Positions 8,137-17,552 of a stretch of DNA of 64,000 nt are shown here, piece after piece; positions within the stretch are counted from its first letter, which is position 1; each line of letters begins with the position of its first letter. Origin of the DNA: Sphingopyxis sp. (lineage in GTDB: Bacteria > Pseudomonadota > Alphaproteobacteria > Sphingomonadales > Sphingomonadaceae); NCBI RefSeq assembly GCF_016704835.1, contig NZ_JADIZJ010000001.1:915001-979000 (forward strand), written 5' to 3'. The notes under the pieces were generated by a model. It did not search any database. It was not told the DNA's origin and worked only from the letters and a program-made list of their open reading frames with translations. Made by a program: the position numbers and the translations under genes.

Positions 8137-9039
8137 ATGCCCGAACGCAGCGTACCCGAGCCTGCACCGTCCGACGTCCGAATCGCCACCCGTTTTTTTG
8201 CGGTGGCGCCGGCGCTGCGTCCCTATCTCAGCACAATCTATTTGACCGAAGTGTCGGTTCCAACCGGCACCCGCGTCGATGATTATCTGCACCCCGAATG
8301 GGCCAATCTGCGCTTTATTGACGGTGACAGGCCACTGGCATCGATTGGCGGCGGCCCGGTGGTCGCGACGTCGCGCTTTGTCGCCACTGGCCCCACGAGC
8401 ACCGCGAGCTATTTTGCCGCGGGCAATATGCGCTTGTGGGGAATTGGTATCATTCCCATGGGCTGGGCGAAGTTCATCCCGCTGCCCGCCGACGATCTGG
8501 CCGACCGGTCCTGCGACGGCGCCGCGCACCCCGCCTTTGCTGCCTTCGTCCCGCTCGACGAAAAATTGCGCCGGGTGAATGACGTCGATGCGGCCGCCGC
8601 GATGATCGACGCCCACTTCTGCGCGATGCTTGACCGCGCTCCGCCCGACGATCCCGCGATCCTGGCGGCGCACCGCGCCCTGGTCGACGACGATCTGGCA
8701 ACCGTCGCTGATCTTTCGGCGAAGCTGGGGTTATCCGAACGCTCGATCGAACGGCTCAGCCACCGCGCCTTCGGCTTTTCACCCAAGCTGCTGCTCCGAC
8801 GGCAGCGCTTCTTGCGCTCGCTGGCGCGCTTCATGCTCGACCCGTCGATGGCGTGGATCGATACGATGGATCATCATTATTACGACCAGGCGCAGTTTAC
8901 CCGCGACTTTGCCAAATTCATGGGCATGAGCCCGCGCGAATATGCCGCGCGGCCCAAGCCGATCCTGGGCGCCGCCGCCAAAGCCCGCGCCGTCGCCGCC
9001 GGCGCCGCCGTGCAAGGTCTGCACACCCCCGGGGGTTGA
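8137..9039 (+). CDS. AraC-family transcriptional regulator
   Basis: The protein has 300 residues from the ATG at 8137; a GTG one codon upstream is too close to the AGAGGAG ribosome binding site. The N-terminal 180 residues are a sensor region of unknown ligand. The C-terminal AraC/XylS domain (about 190-285) has two HTH units, with ATVADLSAKLGLSERSIERL and FTRDFAKFMGMSPREYAA. An alanine-rich tail follows. It lies 79 bases before pheS, but a role in controlling pheST is not supported by anything I see. Confidence 0.88.
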   Translation: MPERSVPEPAPSDVRIATRFFAVAPALRPYLSTIYLTEVSVPTGTRVDDYLHPEWANLRFIDGDRPLASIGGGPVVATSRFVATGPTSTASYFAAGNMRLWGIGIIPMGWAKFIPLPADDLADRSCDGAAHPAFAAFVPLDEKLRRVNDVDAAAAMIDAHFCAMLDRAPPDDPAILAAHRALVDDDLATVADLSAKLGLSERSIERLSHRAFGFSPKLLLRRQRFLRSLARFMLDPSMAWIDTMDHHYYDQAQFTRDFAKFMGMSPREYAARPKPILGAAAKARAVAAGAAVQGLHTPGG

Positions 9040-9118
9040 GCCCAGGGCTTGACCCACGCATCGCCTTCGGTGCAAGCGGCGGCGCGGGCGAAGCACGGCC
9101 GCTGCAGGACGATTGACG

Positions 9119-10216
9119 ATGAGCGATATTCAGGCGACCCAGACCCGGTTGGTGGACGACATAACGGCGGCAAGCGATCTCGACACGCTCGAAGCGCTGC
9201 GCGTCGCGGCGCTGGGCAAGGCGGGCAGCATCACCGCGCTGCTCAAATCGCTGGGTGGCATGTCCCCGGACGAACGTCAGGCGCAGGGGCCGCAGATCCA
9301 CGCACTGCGCGAGGCCATCACTGCCGCGCTCGCCGAGCGCAAGGCGGCGCTCGACGCCGCCGCGCTCGACGTCAAGCTTGCCGCCGAGGCGATCGATATG
9401 TCGCTGCCTGCCGATACCGCGCCCAAGGGGAGCGTGCATCCGGTCAGTCAGGTGATGGACGAACTCGCCGAGATCTTCGCCGACATGGGTTTTGCCGTCG
9501 CCACCGGTCCCGAGATCGAGGATGATTGGCGCAATTTCACCGCGCTCAACATTCCCGAGACGCATCCGGCGCGGGCGATGCACGATACGTTTTATTTCCC
9601 GGATGTTGGCGAAGGCACCGCGCAGCGGATGTTGCTGCGGACGCATACGTCGCCGGTGCAGATCCGCACGATGATGGAAAAAGCGCCTCCGATCAGGATC
9701 ATAGCCCCCGGCCGTGTCTATCGCAGCGACAGCGACGCGACGCACACGCCGATGTTTCATCAGGTGGAAGGTCTCGTCATCGACCGCGGCATCCATATGG
9801 GGCATCTGAAGTGGACGCTCGAGACGTTCCTGAAGGCCTATTTCGAGCGCGACGACATCGTGCTGCGGTTGCGCCCGAGCTATTTCCCGTTCACCGAACC
9901 ATCGGCCGAAGTCGATGTCGGTTACCGCCACGAAAAGGGGCGGCGGATCGTCGGCGGGCATGGCGATGATGATGGCCATGCGTGGATGGAGCTGCTCGGC
10001 AGCGGGATGGTCAACCGGCGCGTCATCGCGAACTGCGGGCTCGATCCCGACGAGTGGCAGGGCTTTGCCTTCGGGGTTGGGGTCGACCGGCTGGCGATGC
10101 TGAAATATGGCATGGACGACCTGCGCGCCTTCTTCGACGGCGACCTGCGCTGGCTGGCGCATTACGGGTTCGGCGCGCTGAATGTCCCGACGCTGAGCGG
10201 AGGGATTTCGGCATGA
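9119..10216 (+). CDS. pheS: Phenylalanyl-tRNA synthetase alpha subunit
   Basis: With PheT, this class II enzyme charges tRNA-Phe. The 365-residue protein has an N-terminal coiled-coil arm (about 1-90), then the catalytic core with motif 2 (GRVYRSDSDATHTPMFHQ) and motif 3 (GVGVDRLAMLKYG). The ATG at 9119 is preferred over a TTG at 9113. The stop codon overlaps the pheT start by four bases (ATGA), showing translational coupling. Confidence 0.97.
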   Translation: MSDIQATQTRLVDDITAASDLDTLEALRVAALGKAGSITALLKSLGGMSPDERQAQGPQIHALREAITAALAERKAALDAAALDVKLAAEAIDMSLPADTAPKGSVHPVSQVMDELAEIFADMGFAVATGPEIEDDWRNFTALNIPETHPARAMHDTFYFPDVGEGTAQRMLLRTHTSPVQIRTMMEKAPPIRIIAPGRVYRSDSDATHTPMFHQVEGLVIDRGIHMGHLKWTLETFLKAYFERDDIVLRLRPSYFPFTEPSAEVDVGYRHEKGRRIVGGHGDDDGHAWMELLGSGMVNRRVIANCGLDPDEWQGFAFGVGVDRLAMLKYGMDDLRAFFDGDLRWLAHYGFGALNVPTLSGGISA

Positions 10217-12600
10217 AGATCACCCTCGATTGGCTCAAAGAGCATCTGGAAACATCGGCGAGCGTCGACGTCGTTGTCGCGACGCTCAACCGCATTGGCC
10301 ACGAGGTCGAAGGCGTCGAGAATCCCGCCGACAATCTGCAGGGCTTCCGCGTCGCGCGCGTCCTGACCGCCGAGAAGCATCCGCAGGCCGACAAGTTGCA
10401 GGTGCTCACCGTCGATACGGGGGACGGCGGCGCGCCGCTGACCGTCGTGTGCGGCGCGCCCAATGCGCGTGCGGGGCTGGTCGGCGTGCTCGGCCTGCCC
10501 GGCGCAGTGGTGCCCGCGAATGGCATGGAGCTGAAGGTCGCGGCGGTGCGCGGGGTCGAATCGAACGGCATGATGTGCTCGACGCGCGAGCTCGAGCTAG
10601 GCGACGACCATGACGGGATCATCGAGCTCCCCGCAGACGCCCCGATCGGTACCAGCTTTGCCGAGTACAGCGGCGCGGGCGATCCGGTGATCGACATTTC
10701 GATCACCCCGAACCGGCAGGATTGCATGGGGGTCCGCGGCATCGCGCGCGACCTGGCCGCCGCGGGGCTCGGCACGCTGAAGCCGCTCGCCGTCCCGACG
10801 ATCACCGGCGAGGACGCGCCCGCGACCGAAATCCGCACCGACGATCCCGAAGGCTGCCCCGCCTTTTATGGCCGCACGATCGGCGGCGTCACCAACGGCA
10901 CCGCCCCCGAATGGATGCGCCTCCGCCTCGAAGCGGTCGGACAGCGCTCGATCTCGGCACTTGTCGACATCAGCAACTATGTGATGTTCGATCTCGGCCG
11001 TCCGAGCCATATCTATGACCGCGCGAAACTGACGGGTCCGCTGGTCGCGCGCCGCGCCCGCGCGGGCGAGACGGTCACCGCATTGAACGGCAAGGGCTAT
11101 ACGCTCACCGACACGATGACGGTGATCGCCGACGACCGCGGCGTCCACGACATCGCCGGCATCATGGGCGGCGAGCATTCGGGGTGCAGCGAGACGACCA
11201 CCGATGTGCTGATCGAGGTCGCGTATTTCACCCCCGAACGCATCGCGCTGACCGGACAGGCGCTGGCGCTGACCAGCGACGCGCGCAGCCGCTTCGAGCG
11301 CGGGGTCGATCCGGCGTTCCTCGACGACGCAACTGCGATCGTCACCGCGCATGTGCTGGCGATCTGCGGCGGCACCCCTTCGGCGGTGACCCGCGCTGGA
11401 ACGCCGCCCGCCGAAGTGAAGACGGTCGAGTACGACCCCACGCTGTCGGCGACGCTGGGCGGCATCGCGATCGCGCCCGAACGGCAGCAGGAAATCCTCG
11501 CCGCACTCGGCTTTTCGGTCATCGAACAGGGCGGCCGCTGGCAGGTCGCCGTACCGAGCTGGCGCCGCGACATCGACGGCGCCCCCGACCTCGTCGAGGA
11601 AGTCACGCGCATCACCGGCTTCGACGCAATCGCGTCGGTGCCGCTGCTGCGCAGCGACGGGGTCGCCAAACCGACCGCGACCGCTGACCAGATGCTCGAA
11701 CGCCGGGTGCGCCGCGCTGCGGCATCGTCAGGCTTCCACGAAGCGGTGACCTGGTCGTTCATCAGCGATCGTGACGCGGCGCCGTTCGGCGGCGGCGACT
11801 GGTCGCTCGCCAATCCGATCAGCGAAGATCTGAAGGTCATGCGCCCTTCGCTGCTCCCCGGCTTGCTCGCCGCAGCGCAGCGCAACCAGAACCGCGGCGC
11901 GACCAGCATCCGCCTGTTCGAAATCGGGCGGCGCTATCTGGCCGACGCCGAGCATCCGACGCTGGCCGTGCTGATGGCGGGCGAAAAGCGCGCGCGCGGC
12001 TGGCAGGCAGGCAAGGCGGCAGCGTTCGACGCATTCGACGCCAAGGCCGCGGCGCTGGCGCTGCTCGACGCCGCGGGCGCCCCCGCCGACCGCTTGCAGG
12101 TGATGGAGGCGGTGAGCGAAGGCAGCATCTGGCACCCCGGCCAGTCGGCTACCCTGCGGCTCGGCCCCAAGGCGGTGCTTGCCGAATTCGGCGCGATCCA
12201 CCCGCTGCTGACCCGCCATTTCGACGTCGATGGCCCGGTGATGGCGGTGCAGATCTTCCTCGATGCCATTCCCGCAAAGCGCGCGAGCGGCCCCGCGCGC
12301 GCGGCGTTCACGCCGCCCGCGCTGCAATCGGTCCGCCGCGACTTCGCGTTCCTGGCTCCGACCAGCCTAACCGCCGCCGAGCTGGTGCGCGCGATCCGCG
12401 GCGCCGAAAAGGCGAGCATCGCCGACGCCCGCCTGTTCGACCGCTTCACCGGCCAGGGCGTGCCCGAGGGTCAGGTGAGCCTGGCGGTCGAGGTCGAATT
12501 GCAGCCGGGGGTGAAAAGCTTCACCGACGCCGAGCTGAAGGCGATTGCGGATAAGGTGGTAGCCGCTGCGGCGAAAGTTGGGGCGGTGCTGCGGGGGTGA
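10213..12600 (+). CDS. pheT: Phenylalanyl-tRNA synthetase beta subunit
   Basis: The 795-residue subunit starts MKITLDWLKEHLE at 10213, preceded by GGAGGG (10199-10204). Visible domains: the N-terminal B1 part, an OB-fold tRNA-binding domain (about 40-145), the B3/B4 editing region (about 210-400), the B5 domain (about 405-480), the inactive synthetase-like core, and the C-terminal FDX-ACB anticodon-binding domain (about 700-795). Full length, no break. It overlaps pheS by four bases and forms the alpha2-beta2 enzyme with it. Confidence 0.97.
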   Translation: MKITLDWLKEHLETSASVDVVVATLNRIGHEVEGVENPADNLQGFRVARVLTAEKHPQADKLQVLTVDTGDGGAPLTVVCGAPNARAGLVGVLGLPGAVVPANGMELKVAAVRGVESNGMMCSTRELELGDDHDGIIELPADAPIGTSFAEYSGAGDPVIDISITPNRQDCMGVRGIARDLAAAGLGTLKPLAVPTITGEDAPATEIRTDDPEGCPAFYGRTIGGVTNGTAPEWMRLRLEAVGQRSISALVDISNYVMFDLGRPSHIYDRAKLTGPLVARRARAGETVTALNGKGYTLTDTMTVIADDRGVHDIAGIMGGEHSGCSETTTDVLIEVAYFTPERIALTGQALALTSDARSRFERGVDPAFLDDATAIVTAHVLAICGGTPSAVTRAGTPPAEVKTVEYDPTLSATLGGIAIAPERQQEILAALGFSVIEQGGRWQVAVPSWRRDIDGAPDLVEEVTRITGFDAIASVPLLRSDGVAKPTATADQMLERRVRRAAASSGFHEAVTWSFISDRDAAPFGGGDWSLANPISEDLKVMRPSLLPGLLAAAQRNQNRGATSIRLFEIGRRYLADAEHPTLAVLMAGEKRARGWQAGKAAAFDAFDAKAAALALLDAAGAPADRLQVMEAVSEGSIWHPGQSATLRLGPKAVLAEFGAIHPLLTRHFDVDGPVMAVQIFLDAIPAKRASGPARAAFTPPALQSVRRDFAFLAPTSLTAAELVRAIRGAEKASIADARLFDRFTGQGVPEGQVSLAVEVELQPGVKSFTDAELKAIADKVVAAAAKVGAVLRG

Positions 12601-12631
12601 GATGTCGTCCCAGCGCATATGGCAACGTGTC

Positions 12632-12659
12632 GCTGGCGGGCCGTTAGCGGCCCACCAGC
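12632..12659. terminator. Hairpin between convergent pheT and SDR genes
   Basis: A 12-bp stem with one mismatch (GCTGGCGGGCCG against CGGCCCACCAGC) encloses a TTAG loop. It lies between the ends of two convergent genes and could stop transcription from both sides. There is no clear T-tract, so confidence is moderate. Confidence 0.5.
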
Positions 12660-12700
12660 CCTTGAGGACAACCTTGCCAGAGCAGACTTTCTATCACTGA

Positions 12701-13480
12701 TCAGACCGTCGGGATCGTCCCGCCGTCGATCACATATTCGGTCCCCGTAATCGATGCAGCGCGCTCCGAAACGAGGAAGGCGATCAGGTTGGCGACGTCG
12801 TCAGGCTTTGCGGGGCGGCCCAGCGGAATGCCGCCGAGCGAGTTCATGATGATCGCCTTGCCCCCTTCATAATCGGTCCCTGCCTCGCGCGCGAGGCGTG
12901 CGGCGAGTTGCTCCGATGCTTCGGTCTCGATCCATCCCGGGGCGACGCGGACGACGCGGACGCCCTTTGGCGCGACCTCTTTCGACAAGGCTTTGCTGTA
13001 GGTGGAAAGCGCCGCCTTGGCCGCGGCATAGCCGGTCGTCGCTTCGGGAAGCGGCAGCTGGCGCTGGATCGAAGAGACATGGACGACGACGCCCGACCCC
13101 TGCGCGGTCATCACCGGGGTGAGCGCCCGGTCGAGTCGGATGGCGGGAAACAGATTGAGCGCGAGTTCGCGTTCCCAATGCGCGTCGGTCAGCGCGGCAA
13201 AACCGCCGCCCGGTGCCGAGGAGCCGCCGAGCATGTGGACAAGAATGTCGATGCCGCCCAGCCGTTCGTGAACTGCCGCCGCCACGCGCTCGCACCCTTC
13301 GGCCGTCGTCAGATCAGAGGCGATGAACATATCATCGGGTCCGGCATCGGGCGCGTTCCGGGCGACGGTGAGCACCGTCGCGCCAAGGTCGCGGAGCAGC
13401 GCCGCGGTCGCCTTTCCGGCGCCCTTCGTGCCCGAGGTGACGAGCGCGCGCTTTCCGGCGAGCGACAGAAAGCCGATCAT
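12701..13480 (-). CDS. SDR-family oxidoreductase
   Basis: The 259-residue protein is a classical short-chain dehydrogenase/reductase. The N-terminal dinucleotide-binding loop reads TSGTKGAG (15-22), where the usual second residue glycine is serine; the catalytic Ser lies in HVSSIQ and the Tyr/Lys pair in GYAAAK. The C-terminal ending TGTEYVIDGGT is typical. Substrate unknown. Its start overlaps the end of the upstream NTF2-like gene by four bases, so the two are co-translated. They diverge from a LysR regulator. Confidence 0.88.
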   Translation of the reverse strand: MIGFLSLAGKRALVTSGTKGAGKATAALLRDLGATVLTVARNAPDAGPDDMFIASDLTTAEGCERVAAAVHERLGGIDILVHMLGGSSAPGGGFAALTDAHWERELALNLFPAIRLDRALTPVMTAQGSGVVVHVSSIQRQLPLPEATTGYAAAKAALSTYSKALSKEVAPKGVRVVRVAPGWIETEASEQLAARLAREAGTDYEGGKAIIMNSLGGIPLGRPAKPDDVANLIAFLVSERAASITGTEYVIDGGTIPTV

Positions 13481-13800
13481 GGCAGAATCTCCAGCTCGGC
13501 GATGCCATCTTCAGCCAGTAGGAAATGATAGGCGAGGGTCACGGGGCTGCTGGGGAAATTGCCCCTCACCATTGCTCGAACGCTGATCCTCCCGCCTTCG
13601 GTTTTCATCTCGAAGGGCGCCGCCTGATGCGCATATTGCTGTTTGGCGTCGCGCCACCAGGCACCGATCTTTGCATGACCAAGGTACGAGTGACGTTCGT
13701 CTTTCACAAGCGCATCGGGGGCGAAGGCTGTCATCAGGGCGGCGCCGTCGCCGCGCTGGTCGGCGTCGAAATAGGTTTGAACGGGGGCAGGCATTTCCAT
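13477..13800 (-). CDS. NTF2-like (SnoaL-type) small protein
   Basis: The 107-residue product has the single-domain cone fold pattern of the NTF2/SnoaL superfamily: an N-terminal helix PVQTYFDADQRGDGAALMTA, a conserved FAPDALVKDE strand and a C-terminal strand with YHFLL. An in-frame ATG further upstream exists, but the ATG at 13800 is preceded by AAGGAGA and is preferred. It is the first gene of the two-gene operon with the SDR. Such proteins often act as small isomerases, hydrolases or binding proteins; function unknown. Confidence 0.75.
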   Translation of the reverse strand: MEMPAPVQTYFDADQRGDGAALMTAFAPDALVKDERHSYLGHAKIGAWWRDAKQQYAHQAAPFEMKTEGGRISVRAMVRGNFPSSPVTLAYHFLLAEDGIAELEILP

Positions 13801-13898
13801 GGCGAGTCTCCTTGGTTTGGCTTGCTTCCCATGTAAGGCCAAGTCATAATCCGGATAAGCAGGCCAATATTTGATGATATGATGAAAATTTCGGGATA

Positions 13899-14798
13899 AT
13901 GACGCGACTTGCGCTGCGCGATTTCGACGCCGTGGTGGCGGTTGCCCGGCGCGGATCGTTCCGGCAGGCAGCGATCGACCTCGGCCTGTCGACGACCGCG
14001 CTCAGCCACATGATCGCGCGGATCGAGGGCGAGCTGGGCGTGCGCTTGTTCAACCGGACGACCCGCAGCGTCGCGCTGACGGATGCGGGACACATCTTCG
14101 TCGATCGAATCGGGCCGTCGCTGCTCGACGTCCGCGAGGCGATCGAGATTGTGCGGGCCCGCGGCCAAACGCCATCGGGCACGCTGCGCATCAATGCGCC
14201 GCCATTCGCCGCGCGCTCGGCGCTGGCGGCGCTGATCCTGGAATATGTGCGGCGCTATCCTGAGGTGCATGTCGATGTCGTGACCGATGGGCGGCTGATC
14301 GACATTGTCGCCGAAGGTTTCGATCTGGGCGTCCGGGTCGCGTCACTGGTCCCCACCGACATGATCGCGCTGTCGCTGGGCGAAGCGCAGCGTTTTGCCG
14401 TCGTCGCGTCGCCCGACTATCTTGCCGCGCATGCGCCGCCGCGCGTTCCCACCGACCTAGCCGGCCATGCCTGCATCCGCGTGCGCCTCCCCGATGGTTC
14501 GCTCTACCGCTGGTATTTCGAGCAAGGCGCCGAGACGGCGCAGATCGACGTCCGCGGCCCGATGACGATTGACGATGTGACGATCGCGCGGGCCGCGGTG
14601 GTTGCGGGGATCGGGATCGGGTTCTTCTTCGAACAGGACGTCATCGCCGACATCGAGACGGGACGGCTCGTCCGGCTGCTCGACGACTGGACCCCGGCGT
14701 TTGCAGGACTCGCGCTCTATTATCCGGGCCGCCGTCACCCGTCGGCGGGGGTGGCGGCGTTTCTGGCGCTCGCGCGCGAACTGGGGCGCAAGGCCTAA
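13899..14798 (+). CDS. LysR-family transcriptional regulator
   Basis: The 299-residue protein has an N-terminal winged HTH (about 1-60, with GSFRQAAIDLGLSTTALSHM) and a periplasmic-binding-protein-like effector domain (about 90-295). It diverges from the NTF2-like/SDR operon with a 98-base gap. That gap holds AT-rich sequence around 13867-13890 with ATTT and AAAT half-sites about 13 bases apart, compatible with a LysR box. Its stop codon overlaps the end of the convergent glnD. The effector is unknown. Confidence 0.88.
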   Translation: MTRLALRDFDAVVAVARRGSFRQAAIDLGLSTTALSHMIARIEGELGVRLFNRTTRSVALTDAGHIFVDRIGPSLLDVREAIEIVRARGQTPSGTLRINAPPFAARSALAALILEYVRRYPEVHVDVVTDGRLIDIVAEGFDLGVRVASLVPTDMIALSLGEAQRFAVVASPDYLAAHAPPRVPTDLAGHACIRVRLPDGSLYRWYFEQGAETAQIDVRGPMTIDDVTIARAAVVAGIGIGFFFEQDVIADIETGRLVRLLDDWTPAFAGLALYYPGRRHPSAGVAAFLALARELGRKA

Positions 14799-17552
14799 GC
14801 CGCGACCGCTTCCTCGCTCTGGCTCGTCGCCGCTTCAAGCAGGCGTTTCTCGAGCGACTTCACGCGTGCCGCGCTGTCGATCTTGTCGCCGATCAGGTCG
14901 GTGACATAGAAGGTGTCGACCGCGCGTTCGCCATAGGTCGCGACGTGGGCGCTGTGGACCGTCACCTTTGACTGAAACAGCGCATAGGCGAGCTGGTTGA
15001 GCAGCGCCGGGCGGTCCTGCGCGTTGACTTCGATCACGGTGAAGCGGTTCGATGCCTTGTTGTCGACGAAGACGTTGGGGGCGATGCGGAAGGCTTCGGC
15101 GCGGGTGCGCGGGAGGGCGCGGGCTTCGAGTTTGGGGAGCAATTTATGGCGGTTAGCGAGTGCATCCTCGATCGCGCGGGTCAGGCGGCCGATCTGCCCC
15201 GGCTCGTCGAACGGGCGACCGATGGGGTCCTGGACGAGGAAATTGTCGAGCGCGAGACCGTCGCGGGTGGTGTGGATGCGCGCATCGATGATGTTGCCGC
15301 CGGCGAGGTGAATGCCGCCGGCAATGCGATAGAACAGCCCCGGGTGATCGGCGGCTAGCACCATCACCAAGGTGGCGCCGCGATCGTCGTCGGGGACCGC
15401 GGCGATGTGCAGCGGCGAATCGCCCGCCTGCCGGATATGGACGAGGTTGGCGGCGATGACCTCGACCGGTTCGGCGATCCAGTAGCTTTCGGGCAGCCGC
15501 TTGGCGACCTTGTCGAAGGTTTTCTGGTCGAAGCCGAATTGCGCCGCGACCGCCTCTTTCTTGCTGGCGATGCGTTGTTCGCGACCCTTTTGCTTGTGGC
15601 CGAGGCGCAGCACTTCTTCGGCGGCGTCATACAGCTCGGTGAGCAGCTGGCGCTTCCAGCTGTTCCATACCCCGGGACCGACGGCGCGGATATCGACGAC
15701 GGTGAGGACGAGCAGCAGGCGGAGGCGCTCGGGGCTTTGCACTTCCCCCGCGAAATCGAGGATCGTCTTGAAATCGGCAAGGTCGCGTTTGAACGCGGTC
15801 GCCGACATCAGCAGGTGATAGCGCACGAGCCACGAGACGGTTTCGGTCTCGGCATCGCTGAGTCCCAGCCGCGGGCAGACGCGCAAGGCGAGCTCGGCGC
15901 CGAGCACGCTATGGTCGCCGCCGCGCCCCTTGGCGATGTCGTGGAGCAGCACCGCGACATAGACGACACGGCGCGAATGGATCTGGTCCATGATCGCGGT
16001 CGACAGCGGATGATCGTCCTTGAGCCGCCCCTGTTCGATGTCGGAGAGCAGGCCGATGGCGCGGATCGTATGCTCGTCGACGGTGTAGTGATGATACATG
16101 TCGAACTGCATCTGCGCGACGACGCGACCGAAATCGGGCACAAATCGCCCGAACACCCCCGCCTCGTTCATCCAGCGCAGCACGGTTTCGGGATCGCGCG
16201 GCGAGGTCAGCACGTCCAGGAACAGCGCGTTGGCGCGCGCGTTGCGGCGCACCCCCTGCGTCTCGATCAGCTTAGCGTCGTGCCGCGCCTGGCGCATCGC
16301 CTGCGGGTGGATTTCGAGCCCGTGTTTGTCCGCGAGCGCGAAGATTTCGATCAGCCGCACCGGATCGGCCTGAAAGAAATCATCCGCAGGCAGCGCGAGT
16401 CGACCGCGGTCGAGGACGAAGCCGTTCAGTTTGCCCGGCCGCCGCCGGATCGTCGGCAGGAAGCGCCGCCCGCGCGCCGCCATCTGATCGTCGAGATGGG
16501 CAAGGAAAGTGCCGGTGACATCGCCGACGCTTTTGGCGTGGAGGAAATAGAGCTGCATGAAGCGCTCGACCGCGCTTTTGCCCGGGCGGTCGGCGAATTG
16601 CATCCGCGCGGCGATCTCACGCTGGAAATCGAACGTCAGCCGGTCCTCTGCGCGCCCCGACAGCGTGTGGAGATGGCAGCGCACCGCGAGGAGGAAATTT
16701 TCGGCGCGCTCAAATTGGCGCAACTCGCGCGCGCTGAGCAATCCGGCGTCAACCAGCTCGGGAACGGTGCGGACGCGGTGGATGAACTTGCCGATCCAGA
16801 AGAGCGTGTGCAGGTCGCGCAAGCCCCCCTTCCCTTCCTTGATATTGGGTTCGACGACGTAACGCGAATCGCCCATCCGCTTGTGGCGCTCGTCGCGCTC
16901 GGCGAGCTTGTCGGCGACAAAGGCGCGCGTTGCCCGCGACGACTTCGGCATCGAAACGCGCCGACGCCTGATCATAGAGCGCGCGGTCGCCCCAGACGAA
17001 GCGCCCTTCGAGCAAGGCGGTGCGGATGGTCAGATCATCTTTCGCAGCGCGCACCATTTCGTCGAGCGAGCGCGATGAATGTCCGACCTTCAGCCCCAGA
17101 TCCCACAGCGTATAAAGCTGCGCCTCGATCACCTGTTCGGTCCAGCTCGTCTGTTTGAACGGGGTCAGGAAGCCGATGTCGATGTCGCTGTGCGGCGCCA
17201 TTTCGCCGCGGCCATAACCCCCGACCGCGATCAGCGTCAGCCGTTCGCCTGCCGAACGGTTGCCCGAGGGGTAGAGATGATCGACGGTGAAGTCGTGGCT
17301 GAGCCGGACGATCTGGTCGATCAGGAAGGCGGTGGCGTTCGCCGCAACCCGGCCCGCCGAAGGGCGTGCGAGCAGGCAGCGGTCGATCTCGGCGCGCCCG
17401 TCGTCGAGCGCTGTCTTGAGCAGCGCGACCATCGCGCGGCGGCGCATCGCGGTATCGGCATTCTCCGCGGCAATCTCGTCGAGCTGCCCCGACAGCACGC
17501 GGCGATCGATGATCGCGCGGCGCTGTTCGAGCTTGTCGAACAGGTCGCTCAT
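14795..17552 (-). pseudogene. glnD: Bifunctional PII uridylyltransferase/uridylyl-removing enzyme, broken by a frameshift
   Basis: GlnD senses glutamine and adds or removes UMP on PII proteins to control nitrogen metabolism. The start at 17552 overlaps the mutS stop (ATGA). Residues 1-210 are normal GlnD and include the nucleotidyltransferase motif GGYGRGEMAPHSDIDIGF (111-128). After codon 210 (16925-16923) the frame is lost; the natural sequence continues in another frame as AFVADKLAERDERH and runs to a stop at 14795, covering the GlnE-like helical region, the HD domain (LLHDIAKGRGGDH) and two C-terminal ACT domains. Restoring two bases in the alternating GC run near 16922-16929 gives 919 residues, the normal length. 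As read, the first piece ends at 16749. Either the gene is inactive or the base count here is wrong. Confidence 0.9.

Noticed and set aside
16749..16975. Possibility that glnD is two separate normal genes
   Set aside because: The two parts join exactly at a conserved GlnD sequence when two bases are restored, and neither part has its own start signal at the joint.
15407..17158. 583-codon open frame on the + strand opposite glnD
   Set aside because: It is antisense to a clear gene, typical of GC-rich DNA, with no domain pattern.
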